Source: Candidatus Woesearchaeota archaeon (GTDB taxonomy: Archaea > Nanobdellota > Nanobdellia > Woesearchaeales > DSVV01). From it: a DNA stretch of 39,021 nt. The translations under genes and the position numbers were made by a program. How positions within the stretch are numbered: position 1 is the first letter of the stretch; the number at the start of each line of letters is the position of its first letter. This document shows, piece by piece, positions 6,997-14,520 of the stretch. The notes beneath the pieces were generated by a model, which saw only the letters and a program-made list of their open reading frames with translations, was not told the origin of the DNA and searched no databases. Location: assembly GCA_018657385.1 (NCBI GenBank), contig JABHXF010000044.1:1-39021 (forward strand), given 5' to 3'.

Positions 6997-7123
6997 ATTT
7001 ACTACATTAATATTGATAATAAATTAACTATATTATACTTTAATTAAATATATAAATAACCCTAATTCCTGCAGAGTGTATCATAATACAATATAAAATA
7101 AAAATAATCAAGAGGTTAAAATA

Positions 7124-9742
7124 ATGACAAAATATGTATATTTATTTGAAGAAGGAAATAAAGACATGAAAGAAATCCTTGGAGGAAAAGGTGCAAATTT
7201 AGCAGAGATGACTAATATGGGCATCCCAATTCCATCAGGATTTACAATTACAACAGAAGCATGCAGATTCTTTAGTGAACATAAAGGTAAATACCCAGAA
7301 GGTATGATTGAAACTGTTAAAGGATGCTTAAATAAAATTGAAGAAAAAGTTGGCAAGAAATTTGGAGACAAAGAAGACCCCTTGCTATTTTCTGTAAGAT
7401 CAGGAGCTGCAGTATCAATGCCAGGAATGATGGATACTGTTTTAAATTTAGGATTAACAGATGAAACAACAGAGGCATTAGCTAAGAAAACAGGTAATGA
7501 AAGATTTGCATATGACGCATACAGAAGATTCCTACAAATGTTTGGAGATGTTGTTGTTGGTCTTAAACACCATGATTTTGAAACTGCATTACAAGAAGTA
7601 AAAGATGCAAAAGGTGTAGAAACAGATGTTGAATTAAATGGTGATGATCTTAAAGAAGTTGTTAAAAAATATAAAGAAGTTTATAAAAAAGCTAACAAAG
7701 ATTTCCCACAAGATCCATTTGAACAATTAATGATGAGTACTAACGCAGTATTTGGATCATGGGGTAACCCTAGAGCTGTTGCTTACAGAAAACTTAACCA
7801 TATCAAAGGTTTAATTGGAACTGCTGTTAATGCACAAGTAATGGTATTTGGAAATATGGGAGACACATCTGGAACTGGAGTAGCATTTACAAGAAATCCA
7901 TCAACAGGTGAAAACAAGTTTTATGGTGAGTATTTAATTAATGCTCAAGGAGAAGATGTTGTAGCTGGAACAAGAACACCAGAACCAATTTCTAGATTAG
8001 AAAAAGAAATGCCAGAACAATATAAAGAATTAGTTAAAATTTACAAAAAACTAGAACACCATTACAAAGACATACAAGACATTGAATTTACAGTTCAAGA
8101 AGGAAAATTATTTATGTTGCAAACAAGATCAGGAAAAAGAACAGCTGCTGCAGCAGTAAAAATTGCAATTGATATGCTTCAAGAAGGTTTAATCGACGAG
8201 AAAACAGCAGTATTAAGAGTAGAACCTGAACAACTTGATCAGTTATTGCATAAACAACTTGATCCAAAAGCAAAAGATACAGCTGTATTATTAGGCAAAG
8301 GTTTACCAGCTTCACCAGGAGCAGCTGTTGGGCAAGTAGTGTTTACTGCAGACAGAGCTGTTGAAATGAAAGAAGCTGGAGAAAAAGTTATTCTTGTAAG
8401 AACTGAAACTAGCCCAGAAGATATAATGGGTATGGATGCAGCACAAGGTATTTTCACATCAAGAGGTGGAATGACATCACACGCAGCAGTTGTTGCAAGA
8501 GGAATGGGTAAATGTTGTGTTGCTGGATGTGGGGAAGCAATAATTAGTGAGAAAGAGAAATCATTAAAAATTGGTGGAAAAGAATTTACTGAAGGTGATT
8601 TCATTACATTAGAAGGTACAGCAGGAGAAGTTTTTGAAGGTCAACTTGCTACAATTGATCCTGAACTATCAGGAGATTTTTCAAAATTAATGGAATTAGC
8701 TGATAAATACAGGAAATTAGGTGTAAGAACAAATGCAGACACACCAAAAGATGCTGAAAAAGCAATTGAGTTTGGTGCAGAAGGTATTGGACTTTGTAGA
8801 ACAGAACATATGTTTTTTGAAGGAGACAGAATTAAAGCTGTAAGAGAAATGATCTTGTCTGGAACACTAGAAGGAAGAAAAGAAGCTCTTGCTAAATTAT
8901 TACCTTACCAAAAAAAAGATTTCAAAGGATTATTTGAAGTTATGGGAGAAAAACCAGTAACAATAAGATTATTAGACCCACCATTACATGAATTCTTACC
9001 CCACGAAGAAAAAGAACAAAAAGAAATTGCAGATGACATGGGTGTAACTTTAGAAGTAATCAAACAAAAGATGTTAGAATTACATGAATTCAATCCAATG
9101 TTAGGACATAGAGGTTGTAGATTAGGAATTACTTATCCTGAAATTTCAGAGATGCAAGCAAGAGCAATTATTCAAGCGGCAATTGAGGTTAAAAAAGAAA
9201 AAAGTTTAGATGTTGTTCCTGAAATAATGGTACCATTGATTGGAACAGTAGGAGAACTAGAAAACCAAGCTGATGTTATCAGAAAAGTTGCTGAGGAAGA
9301 AATTGCAAAAGCAGACATTGAATTAAAATATTTAGTTGGAACAATGATTGAAGTTCCAAGAGCAGCAATAACTGCAGAAGAGATTGGAAAAGTTGCAGAA
9401 TTTTTTAGCTTTGGAACAAATGACCTTACACAAATGGGTTGTGGATTTTCAAGAGACGATGCAGGCAAATTCCTAAAAGAATTTGTTGACAAAGGAATAT
9501 ATGATAAAGATCCTTTCCAAGTCCTTGATCAAAAAGGAATTGGTAGATTAGTTGAGCTAGCTGTTGAAGGTGGAAGAAAAGCAAAGCCAGATATTAAATT
9601 AGGAATATGTGGAGAACATGGTGGGGAACCTTCATCTGTAGAGTTTTGTCATAGAATTGGATTAGACTATGTAAGTTGTTCACCATTTAGAGTACCAATT
9701 GCAAAGTTGGCAGCAGCACAAGCAGTGTTAAAAGAGAAATAA
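7124..9742 (+). CDS. ppdK: Pyruvate, phosphate dikinase
   Basis: 872 residues, the full usual length. It interconverts pyruvate, ATP and Pi with PEP, AMP and PPi. All three domains are present: an N-terminal ATP-grasp domain ([20 protein letters not shown] through [17 protein letters not shown]); the swivel domain with the phosphorylated histidine H453 ([15 protein letters not shown]); and the C-terminal PEP/pyruvate TIM barrel, including GTNDLTQ and the catalytic Cys829 (GICGEHGG). A TATA-like AAATATATAAATA near 7045 and an AGAGG ribosome-binding site precede the ATG. Its 3' end runs into repeated terminator-like elements. Certain at family level; the physiological direction cannot be told. 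Confidence 0.97.
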   Translation: MTKYVYLFEEGNKDMKEILGGKGANLAEMTNMGIPIPSGFTITTEACRFFSEHKGKYPEGMIETVKGCLNKIEEKVGKKFGDKEDPLLFSVRSGAAVSMPGMMDTVLNLGLTDETTEALAKKTGNERFAYDAYRRFLQMFGDVVVGLKHHDFETALQEVKDAKGVETDVELNGDDLKEVVKKYKEVYKKANKDFPQDPFEQLMMSTNAVFGSWGNPRAVAYRKLNHIKGLIGTAVNAQVMVFGNMGDTSGTGVAFTRNPSTGENKFYGEYLINAQGEDVVAGTRTPEPISRLEKEMPEQYKELVKIYKKLEHHYKDIQDIEFTVQEGKLFMLQTRSGKRTAAAAVKIAIDMLQEGLIDEKTAVLRVEPEQLDQLLHKQLDPKAKDTAVLLGKGLPASPGAAVGQVVFTADRAVEMKEAGEKVILVRTETSPEDIMGMDAAQGIFTSRGGMTSHAAVVARGMGKCCVAGCGEAIISEKEKSLKIGGKEFTEGDFITLEGTAGEVFEGQLATIDPELSGDFSKLMELADKYRKLGVRTNADTPKDAEKAIEFGAEGIGLCRTEHMFFEGDRIKAVREMILSGTLEGRKEALAKLLPYQKKDFKGLFEVMGEKPVTIRLLDPPLHEFLPHEEKEQKEIADDMGVTLEVIKQKMLELHEFNPMLGHRGCRLGITYPEISEMQARAIIQAAIEVKKEKSLDVVPEIMVPLIGTVGELENQADVIRKVAEEEIAKADIELKYLVGTMIEVPRAAITAEEIGKVAEFFSFGTNDLTQMGCGFSRDDAGKFLKEFVDKGIYDKDPFQVLDQKGIGRLVELAVEGGRKAKPDIKLGICGEHGGEPSSVEFCHRIGLDYVSCSPFRVPIAKLAAAQAVLKEK

Positions 9743-9746
9743 GTTT

Positions 9747-9796
9747 CTTTCTTTTTTTTAACAGGCCGTTAGGCTATTTTTGTTCTGACTTTTTAA
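9747..9796 (+). terminator. T-run/GCC-GGC hairpin terminator motif, copy 1
   Basis: Directly after the ppdK stop: a T-rich run, the small hairpin GCC-gtta-GGC, then TATTTTTGTTCTGACTTTTT. The same order of parts recurs at 9929-9990 and, inverted, at 31010-31050, always downstream of a gene. It is likely a transcription terminator, as archaeal termination uses T-runs. Confidence 0.5.
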
Positions 9797-9816
9797 GTGT
9801 AGTTTTGAAATTATTT

Positions 9817-9912
9817 ACTTATGTAGATGGAAAAACAACATGGCCGGATGAGCCGAAGGCGAATAGGACTTTAGTCCGTCCGTGCCTTTGTTGTTGTTTT
9901 TTCATCAAAGTA
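9817..9912. repeat. Three-way-junction repeat, copy A
   Basis: The outer stem is AAAAACAACA / TTGTTGTTTTT, then GGC/GCC and CGGA/TCCG. Inside are two hairpins: GCC-gaa-GGC and GGACT-tt-AGTCC, joined by GAATA. It is nearly identical in its core to copy E at 27151-27231. It lies between the convergent ppdK and antiporter genes. Confidence 0.75.
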
Positions 9913-9928
9913 ATTAGAAAAAAAAATG

Positions 9929-9990
9929 AGTTTTTCTTTTTATTTTTGACTGGCCGTTAGGCTATTTTCGTTCTGATTAATTTTTTCTTT
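9929..9990 (+). terminator. T-run/GCC-GGC hairpin terminator motif, copy 2
   Basis: GAGTTTTTCTTTTTATTTTT is followed by the hairpin GCC-gtta-GGC and TATTTTCGTTCTGATTAATT, a close copy of the element right after ppdK. It sits between two three-way-junction repeats. Confidence 0.4.
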
Positions 9991-9998
9991 TTGGTATT

Positions 9999-10066
9999 TT
10001 TAATAATAAATCCAACAATATTTAATAATAAATCCAACAATATTTAATAATAAATCCAACAACAAC
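9999..10066. repeat. Tandem 22-bp repeat, three units
   Basis: The unit TATTTAATAATAAATCCAAC plus AA is repeated three times, the first unit with one extra T. The AATCCAAC part of the unit equals the outer stem edge of the adjacent three-way-junction repeat (copy B), which suggests local slippage next to that element. Confidence 0.8.
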
Positions 10067-10139
10067 CCTGGCACAGACGGACTTTTCTTTCAGAAAAATC
10101 CTACTCGCCTATCGGCTCGCCTGGCCAAGTTATTGGATT
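10052..10139. repeat. Three-way-junction repeat, copy B (inverted)
   Basis: On the minus strand it reads as outer stem AATCCAA...TTGGATT, TGGC/GCCA, then GA-GCC-gata-GGC-GAGTA and the hairpin GGATTTTTC...GAAAAGTCC, then GTC. The core agrees with copy C at 17570-17661. It lies just downstream of the minus-strand antiporter gene. Confidence 0.7.
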
Positions 10140-10146
10140 CACATAA

Positions 10147-10201
10147 AAAGTTAAAAAAAGAAAAGAAAAGAAAAGAAAAGAAAAGAAAATAAAAGAAAAG
10201 A
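10147..10201. repeat. AAAAG pentanucleotide microsatellite
   Basis: About nine AAAAG units in a row with one unit changed to AAAAT, ending at the stop codon of the antiporter gene. On the minus strand this is a C-spaced T-run and could contribute to termination. Confidence 0.85.
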
Positions 10202-10202
10202 A

Positions 10203-11378
10203 TTAATACATAATCTTTCTGTCTCTCTTAATCATGCCCCTAAGTATAATTGGGAATAACATTGTGGTAAAGATTGCCATGATTACAACTGCACCATAGA
10301 TTTCTTGAGGAATTAGACCTGCCATTCTTGCTACTTCTGCTATAACTAATTCTACTGCGCCACGAGAATTCATACCCCAACCAATAAGATATGTTTGTTT
10401 CCAACTAAGATCAGTTACTGGCTTAGCTAACATCGCTCCTAACACCTTACCAATAATTGCAATAACTATAATAAACACAACCAAACCAAAATGATTTAAT
10501 AAAACATTGTAATCAAAATGTAATCCTATATTAACAAAAAAGAATGGTAAAATTAAAGCAAAAGTTACTATTTTTAATTCCTCAACTTCTTCATAATGTT
10601 TTTTGTGTCTTTTTCTTTTATGATGGATAAGATTAATTATTGCTCCTGCAATAAAGGCACCAATAATTGGTCCTAATCCAAGATTTGTAGAAATTAATGC
10701 AATTGTCAAAGCAATAATAATTAGAACTGAAAAGTCAGCAGCTCTTGTATTCTCAATTTGAATAAGTCTAATAATACGTGGAATAAATTTGTATGCCAAA
10801 TAAGTTATAATAATAAAACCCATAATTTCAACAGGGAACCATAATAGTTTTTCAACTGACTTTTGTACTAAAATTAAAATAACAGATAAAAAAATAACTC
10901 CATAAATATCATCAATAATTCCTGCACCAACCATTATGGTTCCAACTTTAGTGTTTAATGCTTTCATATCAATTAAAACCTTTGTTTTAGTTGCAACTGC
11001 TGTTATTGCCAGACAGACACCAAGAACAATTGAAATAGTAGTTGAATAACCAAGAAGTCTCATTAAACTAAAGCCAAGAACAAAAGGAATAACTGCTGCA
11101 AAAGTTGCAATCCAAAAAGAATCTGCTTCTGTCTTAACTAACTTTTTCATATTAATCTCTAATCCAACTAAAAATAATAAGAAAATAATACCTAAACTAG
11201 AAAGAAACTCAATATACTTTAACACATTACCTTCAAAAGCTGGCCTAAATAAAGGTAATCCTAATACAAGACCTGCAAATATTGGACCAAGAACTTTTGG
11301 ATAATTGAATCTATGAAAAACCTCTGATAATAGGAATGACAATGCCAAACAAATTAATATTACTAATAGGAAATCCAT
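10203..11378 (-). CDS. CPA2-type cation/proton antiporter
   Basis: 391 residues, almost entirely hydrophobic, with about a dozen membrane helices; N-terminus MDFLLVILICLALSFLLSEV. Family marks include the early FHRFNYPKVLGPIFAGLVLG segment, FLLFLVGLEINMKKL, a GAGIIDDIYGVI segment with the paired acidic residues of the ion site, and GWGMNSRGAVELVIAEVA near the end. It would exchange Na+ or K+ for H+ in the membrane. It ends soon after the last helix (IKRDRKIMY), without the regulatory RCK/TrkA domain of KefB/KefC proteins. The pilin-like gene lies 40 bases upstream on the same strand. Confidence 0.9.
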   Translation of the reverse strand: MDFLLVILICLALSFLLSEVFHRFNYPKVLGPIFAGLVLGLPLFRPAFEGNVLKYIEFLSSLGIIFLLFLVGLEINMKKLVKTEADSFWIATFAAVIPFVLGFSLMRLLGYSTTISIVLGVCLAITAVATKTKVLIDMKALNTKVGTIMVGAGIIDDIYGVIFLSVILILVQKSVEKLLWFPVEIMGFIIITYLAYKFIPRIIRLIQIENTRAADFSVLIIIALTIALISTNLGLGPIIGAFIAGAIINLIHHKRKRHKKHYEEVEELKIVTFALILPFFFVNIGLHFDYNVLLNHFGLVVFIIVIAIIGKVLGAMLAKPVTDLSWKQTYLIGWGMNSRGAVELVIAEVARMAGLIPQEIYGAVVIMAIFTTMLFPIILRGMIKRDRKIMY

Positions 11379-11418
11379 ATTTATTATTTACCTCTTTTTT
11401 ATATCATTGTGTTTATAG

Positions 11419-11530
11419 CTAAAAACTCATTACAGCTACGGTAATCAAAGCAATTGTAATTATTATTGTTAAAATAATAAGATATTCTGTTGCTGTTTGT
11501 GCTTTTTGTAAACATATCTTTAATATCCAT
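11419..11530 (-). pseudogene. Frameshifted class III signal-peptide (pilin-like) small protein
   Basis: An ATG with a good GAGGT ribosome-binding site opens MDIKDMFTK, then the frame runs off. One base shift in the A-run of ACAAAAAGCACA restores KAQTATEYLIILTIIITIAL, ending VAVMSF and a stop. That segment matches archaeal class III signal peptides (type IV pilin/archaellin N-termini): a basic residue and a cleavage site before QTATEYL, then a ~20-residue hydrophobic stretch. The total length is 112 bases, one more than a multiple of three. It is either a real one-base insertion, a switchable A-tract or an assembly error. With only ~8 residues after the helix it would be a very short pilin. 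Confidence 0.6.
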
Positions 11531-11723
11531 TTTGTTATACCTCTTTCTTTGAAATTTGTTTCACAAATTTCCAAGCCTTCAAGCAATGCTTGAAGTTTTT
11601 TAAATTATATATTTTAATTTAAATAAACCTAATTAGTATGAAATATTGATTTACCCACTCTTAAATTACTTTATTTAGTAATACTATATATAAAGATTTG
11701 TAACTATTAGGGAATTAATAAAT

Positions 11724-11877
11724 AAGTTATGAGTAATGAGTTTTGGGTTCTGAGTTGGTTATCAGTAAGTGGTTATGAGTATTGCTGCGGTTCTCAAAAC
11801 TGTTTTACTCAAAACCAAAACCCATAACTAATCCCCCCATAACCAACACATTACTCAGAACACAAAACTCAAAACTT
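11724..11877. repeat. Intergenic palindromic repeat, family 1, copy 2
   Basis: Same family as 869-1013 but in the opposite orientation. The left arm is GAGTAATGAGTTTTGGGT, GAGTTGGTTATCAGTA, TTATGAGTAT; the right arm is ACTCAAAACC, CCCATAAC, CATTACTCAG. It folds as an imperfect hairpin and encodes nothing. It precedes the small coiled-coil gene at 11928. Confidence 0.7.
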
Positions 11878-11927
11878 AATTAACCATCTAAAAACATATA
11901 TATTAGTTCTTCTAAAATATTGATAAA

Positions 11928-12140
11928 ATGCTAAATAAACTATTCAAACGAAAACCAAAGACTGAAAAAGCAAATCCTATGGCTAAGTTAAACAAAAGTA
12001 TGGAAGATTACAATAAAGCAGTTGAAGGTATGGATAGGAAAGAATATCTAAAATATTATATCAAAGTTCTAGAAAAGCAAATTAAAGAAGCTAGTAAGAT
12101 TCTTGAGAAAAAGAAGGATGAATTGAAGAAAATCAAGTGA
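11928..12140 (+). CDS. Small charged coiled-coil protein
   Basis: 70 residues, highly basic and acidic, predicted helical: a start LFKRKPKTEK, then a heptad-like helix YYIKVLEKQIKEASKILEKK. No family recognised. Its last ~33 codons are duplicated at 13146-13241, after the HEPN-MNT pair, with a two-codon deletion and few other changes. That implies that this gene was partly copied when the pair arrived or rearranged. Confidence 0.55.
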   Translation: MLNKLFKRKPKTEKANPMAKLNKSMEDYNKAVEGMDRKEYLKYYIKVLEKQIKEASKILEKKKDELKKIK

Positions 12141-12149
12141 AATATTTTA
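12036..12149 (+). repeat. Left copy of direct repeat flanking the HEPN-MNT pair
   Basis: The 3' half of the coiled-coil gene is repeated at 13146-13251. The longest shared blocks include TATTATATCAAAGTTCTAGA, AAATTAAAGAAGCTAGTAAG and GATTCTTGAGAAAAAG. The two copies enclose about 1 kb that holds the HEPN and nucleotidyltransferase genes. Confidence 0.85.
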
Positions 12150-12167
12150 TTTTTTCTGTGTGAATTT

Positions 12168-12280
12168 GTTGGTAATACCAACATAAAAGCAAATAGGGAG
12201 TTGTTTTGTTTCTACTACCAACAAAGTTGGTATCACCAACCGAAAACTTTAAATATAGCTTTAACGTTTCTATTACCAAC
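12168..12280 (+). promoter_or_regulatory. HEPN-MNT promoter with repeated GTTGGT/ACCAAC operator sites
   Basis: Three overlapping or nearby inverted repeats use the same half-site: GTTGGTAATACCAAC (12168-12182), ACCAACAAAGTTGGT (12217-12231) and GTTGGTATCACCAAC (12226-12240). A further ACCAAC is directly before the ATG (12275-12280). The TATA box TTTAAATATA (12248-12257) lies between them, about 25 bases before the ATG, so the gene is probably leaderless. Several binding sites for one autoregulator would explain the array. Confidence 0.6.
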
Positions 12281-12619
12281 ATGGAAGAATTAATTAAAAA
12301 TATTAAGCAAATCCTTAAATCAGCTGATTTAGTATATGATAATCAAGACTACACATCTGCAACAATGCTATATTTCAAAGCATTTTTCATTACATTAGAT
12401 TACATAATTCTAAAAAAACAAGGAAAAACACCAAAAGACCATACAGAAAGATTTAGAATATTAGAAGCTGATTTTCCTGAATTATATGAACTATTAGATA
12501 GGAATTTTCCAACATATAGACAAACATATTCAACAACAATTCCTAAAGATAAATGTGAGGAAATAAAGAAAGATGTTAAAGAAACTATTGAAAAATACAA
12601 CATTCCAATCAATAATTAA
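12281..12619 (+). CDS. HEPN-domain protein (toxin/antitoxin partner)
   Basis: I start at the ATG at 12281, not the upstream one at 12206: the TATA box fits this start and MEELIKNIKQILKSADL is a normal HEPN opening. It has 112 residues, all helical, with the HEPN pattern YDNQDYTSATMLYFKAFF..LDYIILKKQGKTPKDH. The catalytic RxxxxH ribonuclease motif of HEPN toxins is not evident. The nucleotidyltransferase gene overlaps its 3' end, so this is a HEPN-MNT type pair. Which member is toxic cannot be told by eye. Confidence 0.7.
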   Translation: MEELIKNIKQILKSADLVYDNQDYTSATMLYFKAFFITLDYIILKKQGKTPKDHTERFRILEADFPELYELLDRNFPTYRQTYSTTIPKDKCEEIKKDVKETIEKYNIPINN

Positions 12620-13193
12620 GGATTATTACAAACAAAATAAAGATAATATAGTTGATATACTCTTATTTGGATCAATAATGAGAGGAAAAGAAAAACCAAA
12701 TGATGTTGATCTACTAATCATTTCTAAAAATCCTCTCACAAATAATATAACCTATAACTTAAGAAAATCATTAAAAAAATTAGATCTGAATTTTAGTATT
12801 ACTGAAAAAACATACCATGAATTATTTCAACCATCATTTTTAGCTAGAGAAGCATTTTTAACAGAATCTTACTCATTAATTAATAAGAAGTTTGTTTCAA
12901 AAGGACTAGGTTTTATTAATTACTATCTGTTTAGGTATGAACTAAAAGGTTTTAATAAATCAAAAAGAATGTTATTTTATTATAGCCTTTATGGAAGAAA
13001 TAATAGTAAAGGAATGATAAATAAATTAAAAGCAATTAAATTTTCTGATGGTACATTGTTAGTCCCTATTGAAAATGTTGAAGAGGGAAGAGAATATTTT
13101 AATAATTTAGAAATTAAATTTAATGATTTTCCAATTTTAATTCCAGAAAGAGTATCTGCAGTATTATATCAAAGTTCTAGAAAAACAAATTAA
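12573..13193 (+). CDS. MNT-type minimal nucleotidyltransferase
   Basis: 206 residues. The nucleotidyltransferase motif is clear: LLFGSIMRG with G33-S34, then the metal-binding DVD at 44-46 (PNDVDLLIIS). MNT proteins of HEPN-MNT modules AMPylate their HEPN partner. It is longer than a minimal MNT: residues ~95-190 form an extra domain (FVSKGLGFINYYLFRYELKGF) seen in some archaeal NTases. It overlaps the HEPN gene by 47 bases and no later ATG fits. The last ~15 residues (ERVSAVLYQSSRKTN) are encoded inside the duplicated part of the coiled-coil gene in another frame, so the true end may have been replaced. Confidence 0.75.
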   Translation: MLKKLLKNTTFQSIIKDYYKQNKDNIVDILLFGSIMRGKEKPNDVDLLIISKNPLTNNITYNLRKSLKKLDLNFSITEKTYHELFQPSFLAREAFLTESYSLINKKFVSKGLGFINYYLFRYELKGFNKSKRMLFYYSLYGRNNSKGMINKLKAIKFSDGTLLVPIENVEEGREYFNNLEIKFNDFPILIPERVSAVLYQSSRKTN

Positions 13194-13251
13194 AGAAGCT
13201 AGTAAGATTCTTGAGAAAAAGGAATTGAAGAAGATCAAGTGAATTATTTTA
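13146..13251 (+). repeat. Right copy of direct repeat flanking the HEPN-MNT pair
   Basis: In the original frame this copy still reads KEYLQYYIKVLEKQIKEASK, then ILEKKELKKIK and a stop, against KEYLKYYIKVLEKQ...ILEKKKDELKKIK in the full gene. It has no start codon of its own. It overlaps the 3' end of the nucleotidyltransferase gene. Confidence 0.8.
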
Positions 13252-13252
13252 G

Positions 13253-13314
13253 TAGTTAACCACTACATTTCTCGCCTAAAATACTAATTAATTAGAAAAG
13301 TTAACCACTACATG
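13253..13314. repeat. GTTAACCACTAC repeats, downstream pair
   Basis: The 12-mer GTTAACCACTAC occurs at about 13255-13266 and 13301-13312, and twice more upstream of the Fic gene (about 14235 and 14295). The first of these is preceded by AGTA, giving GTAGTTAACCACTAC, a nearly symmetric sequence. The second overlaps the Fic stop codon. Confidence 0.7.
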
Positions 13315-14225
13315 AATTTATACTGTTTTAGATATTCCTTTAAGCAGAAATTACATATTGCTTCTATTTTACCTTTTCTTGAATTGTCTAAAGAAGTTAT
13401 GTAATCTGCTCTTTTTTTTACAGGAATTGCCAAAGGCATATTTCCTTTATACAAAAGAAGCCAATTAAGAAGTAATCTACCAACCCTTCCGTTTCCATCA
13501 ACAAAAGGATGAACAATTTCAAACTGCGCATGAGACTGAAAAGCAACTTCAAAGTCATTTATTCCTTGAAATGCTTTTTTTATCCACTTAAGAAGCTGAT
13601 CTGTTTTTTCTTCTGCAAATAAGTATGAAGTAGTATGTACATCACCAATATAATTTTGAACAATCTTATATTTTCCTAAGGTTTTTTCTGTTTCAATATC
13701 TCTGTTAACTAATTCGTGCAATTTCAAAAGATCACTATGAGTTGGAAGCTTATTATGATTCTCTTCAACATAATGCCAAGCTTTTAACAAGTTTGAAGCC
13801 ATGAACAACTCTTTTTTTTTATGCCCTTTTGGAACTATATCTTCAAAAAGAAAATTAAAAGTATCTTTTATAGTAAGTGTAGATCCCTCAATCGCATTGC
13901 TGTTTGAAATAAATATGCTTAAGAATTTTTCTCTTTCCTTTTCTCTTGAAACTTTATCTAAGCCTTTAAGATAATTTCTATAATTGTTTGAAGCAATTTT
14001 CATATCATTATGATCATTATATGATAGTTCATCATTGAACTCATTTAAAATCCAATCATTATTTTTATAAGATAGTTTCATACATTCAAATTCTTCCTGT
14101 GAAACAGGTCTTTTCTTCCCAATATATTTCACTGATTTTTGTATAACTCTTTTACCTTCCCTTATAGAGTCAACTAGATAAATGTATTCATGCCCTTTAA
14201 TCTTTTTAGTTACAATGCTTACCAT
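13308..14225 (-). CDS. Fic-domain AMPylase-type protein, self-inhibited class II
   Basis: 305 residues. The Fic core is intact: HPFVDGNGRVGR from H239, the full HPFx(D/E)GN(G/K)R motif for nucleotide transfer to a target hydroxyl. An inhibitory helix is visible upstream, SNAIEG at 109-114, fitting (S/T)xxxE(G/N), placed N-terminal as in class II Fic proteins. Residues 1-60 are a beta-rich N-terminal part common in archaeal Fic proteins. Targets are unknown. It is flanked by GTTAACCACTAC repeats on both sides and by toxin-antitoxin-like genes. Confidence 0.9.
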   Translation of the reverse strand: MVSIVTKKIKGHEYIYLVDSIREGKRVIQKSVKYIGKKRPVSQEEFECMKLSYKNNDWILNEFNDELSYNDHNDMKIASNNYRNYLKGLDKVSREKEREKFLSIFISNSNAIEGSTLTIKDTFNFLFEDIVPKGHKKKELFMASNLLKAWHYVEENHNKLPTHSDLLKLHELVNRDIETEKTLGKYKIVQNYIGDVHTTSYLFAEEKTDQLLKWIKKAFQGINDFEVAFQSHAQFEIVHPFVDGNGRVGRLLLNWLLLYKGNMPLAIPVKKRADYITSLDNSRKGKIEAICNFCLKEYLKQYKFM

Positions 14226-14229
14226 GAAT

Positions 14230-14310
14230 ATGAGTTAACCACTACTTATATTTATATTTTTCGTATAGAAATAATTAATATTTAACAATTACGCATGAGT
14301 TAACCACTAC
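14230..14310 (-). promoter_or_regulatory. fic upstream region with GTTAACCACTAC repeats
   Basis: Two copies of GAGTTAACCACTAC stand at about 14233-14246 and 14293-14306, 60 bases apart, bracketing AT-rich sequence that would hold the minus-strand promoter (TATAAATATAAG on the coding strand). Spacing and repetition suggest operator sites for the Fic gene. Confidence 0.5.
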
Positions 14311-14386
14311 ATTATGATAGAATAAAAATTATTGATAATAGAAATATCACTTAATTAACCCTATTTTTCCGTAGATTTTCCGATAG

Positions 14387-14401
14387 TATGACGACGTCAT
14401 A
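14387..14401. promoter_or_regulatory. 15-bp palindrome upstream of the DUF1016 gene
   Basis: TATGACGACGTCATA is a perfect inverted repeat about a central A. It stands out from the AT-rich surroundings by its CG steps and is immediately followed by a TATA-like TTTTTTAAATG, so it could be an operator. The DUF1016 start is 120 bases downstream. Confidence 0.4.
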
Positions 14402-14520
14402 AATAGTTTTTTAAATGATAAAGACTTCTAAGAATTAGAACATTGAAATTGATTAAAATGTTTAGGAGATTAGATTAAAACGTAATAAAATCAACCATAT
14501 GTCAAATAAGGAACTAGAAA

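Noticed and set aside
7108-9492. Several minus-strand open frames inside the ppdK gene
   Set aside because: They are antisense to a complete, well-conserved gene, lack start signals and have hydrophobic low-complexity composition expected from reversed codons.
9817-10139. CRISPR array or integron attC sites
   Set aside because: The repeats are palindromic elements and a short 22-bp tandem triplication without unique spacers, and no cas or integrase gene is near. attC-type core sites are not present.
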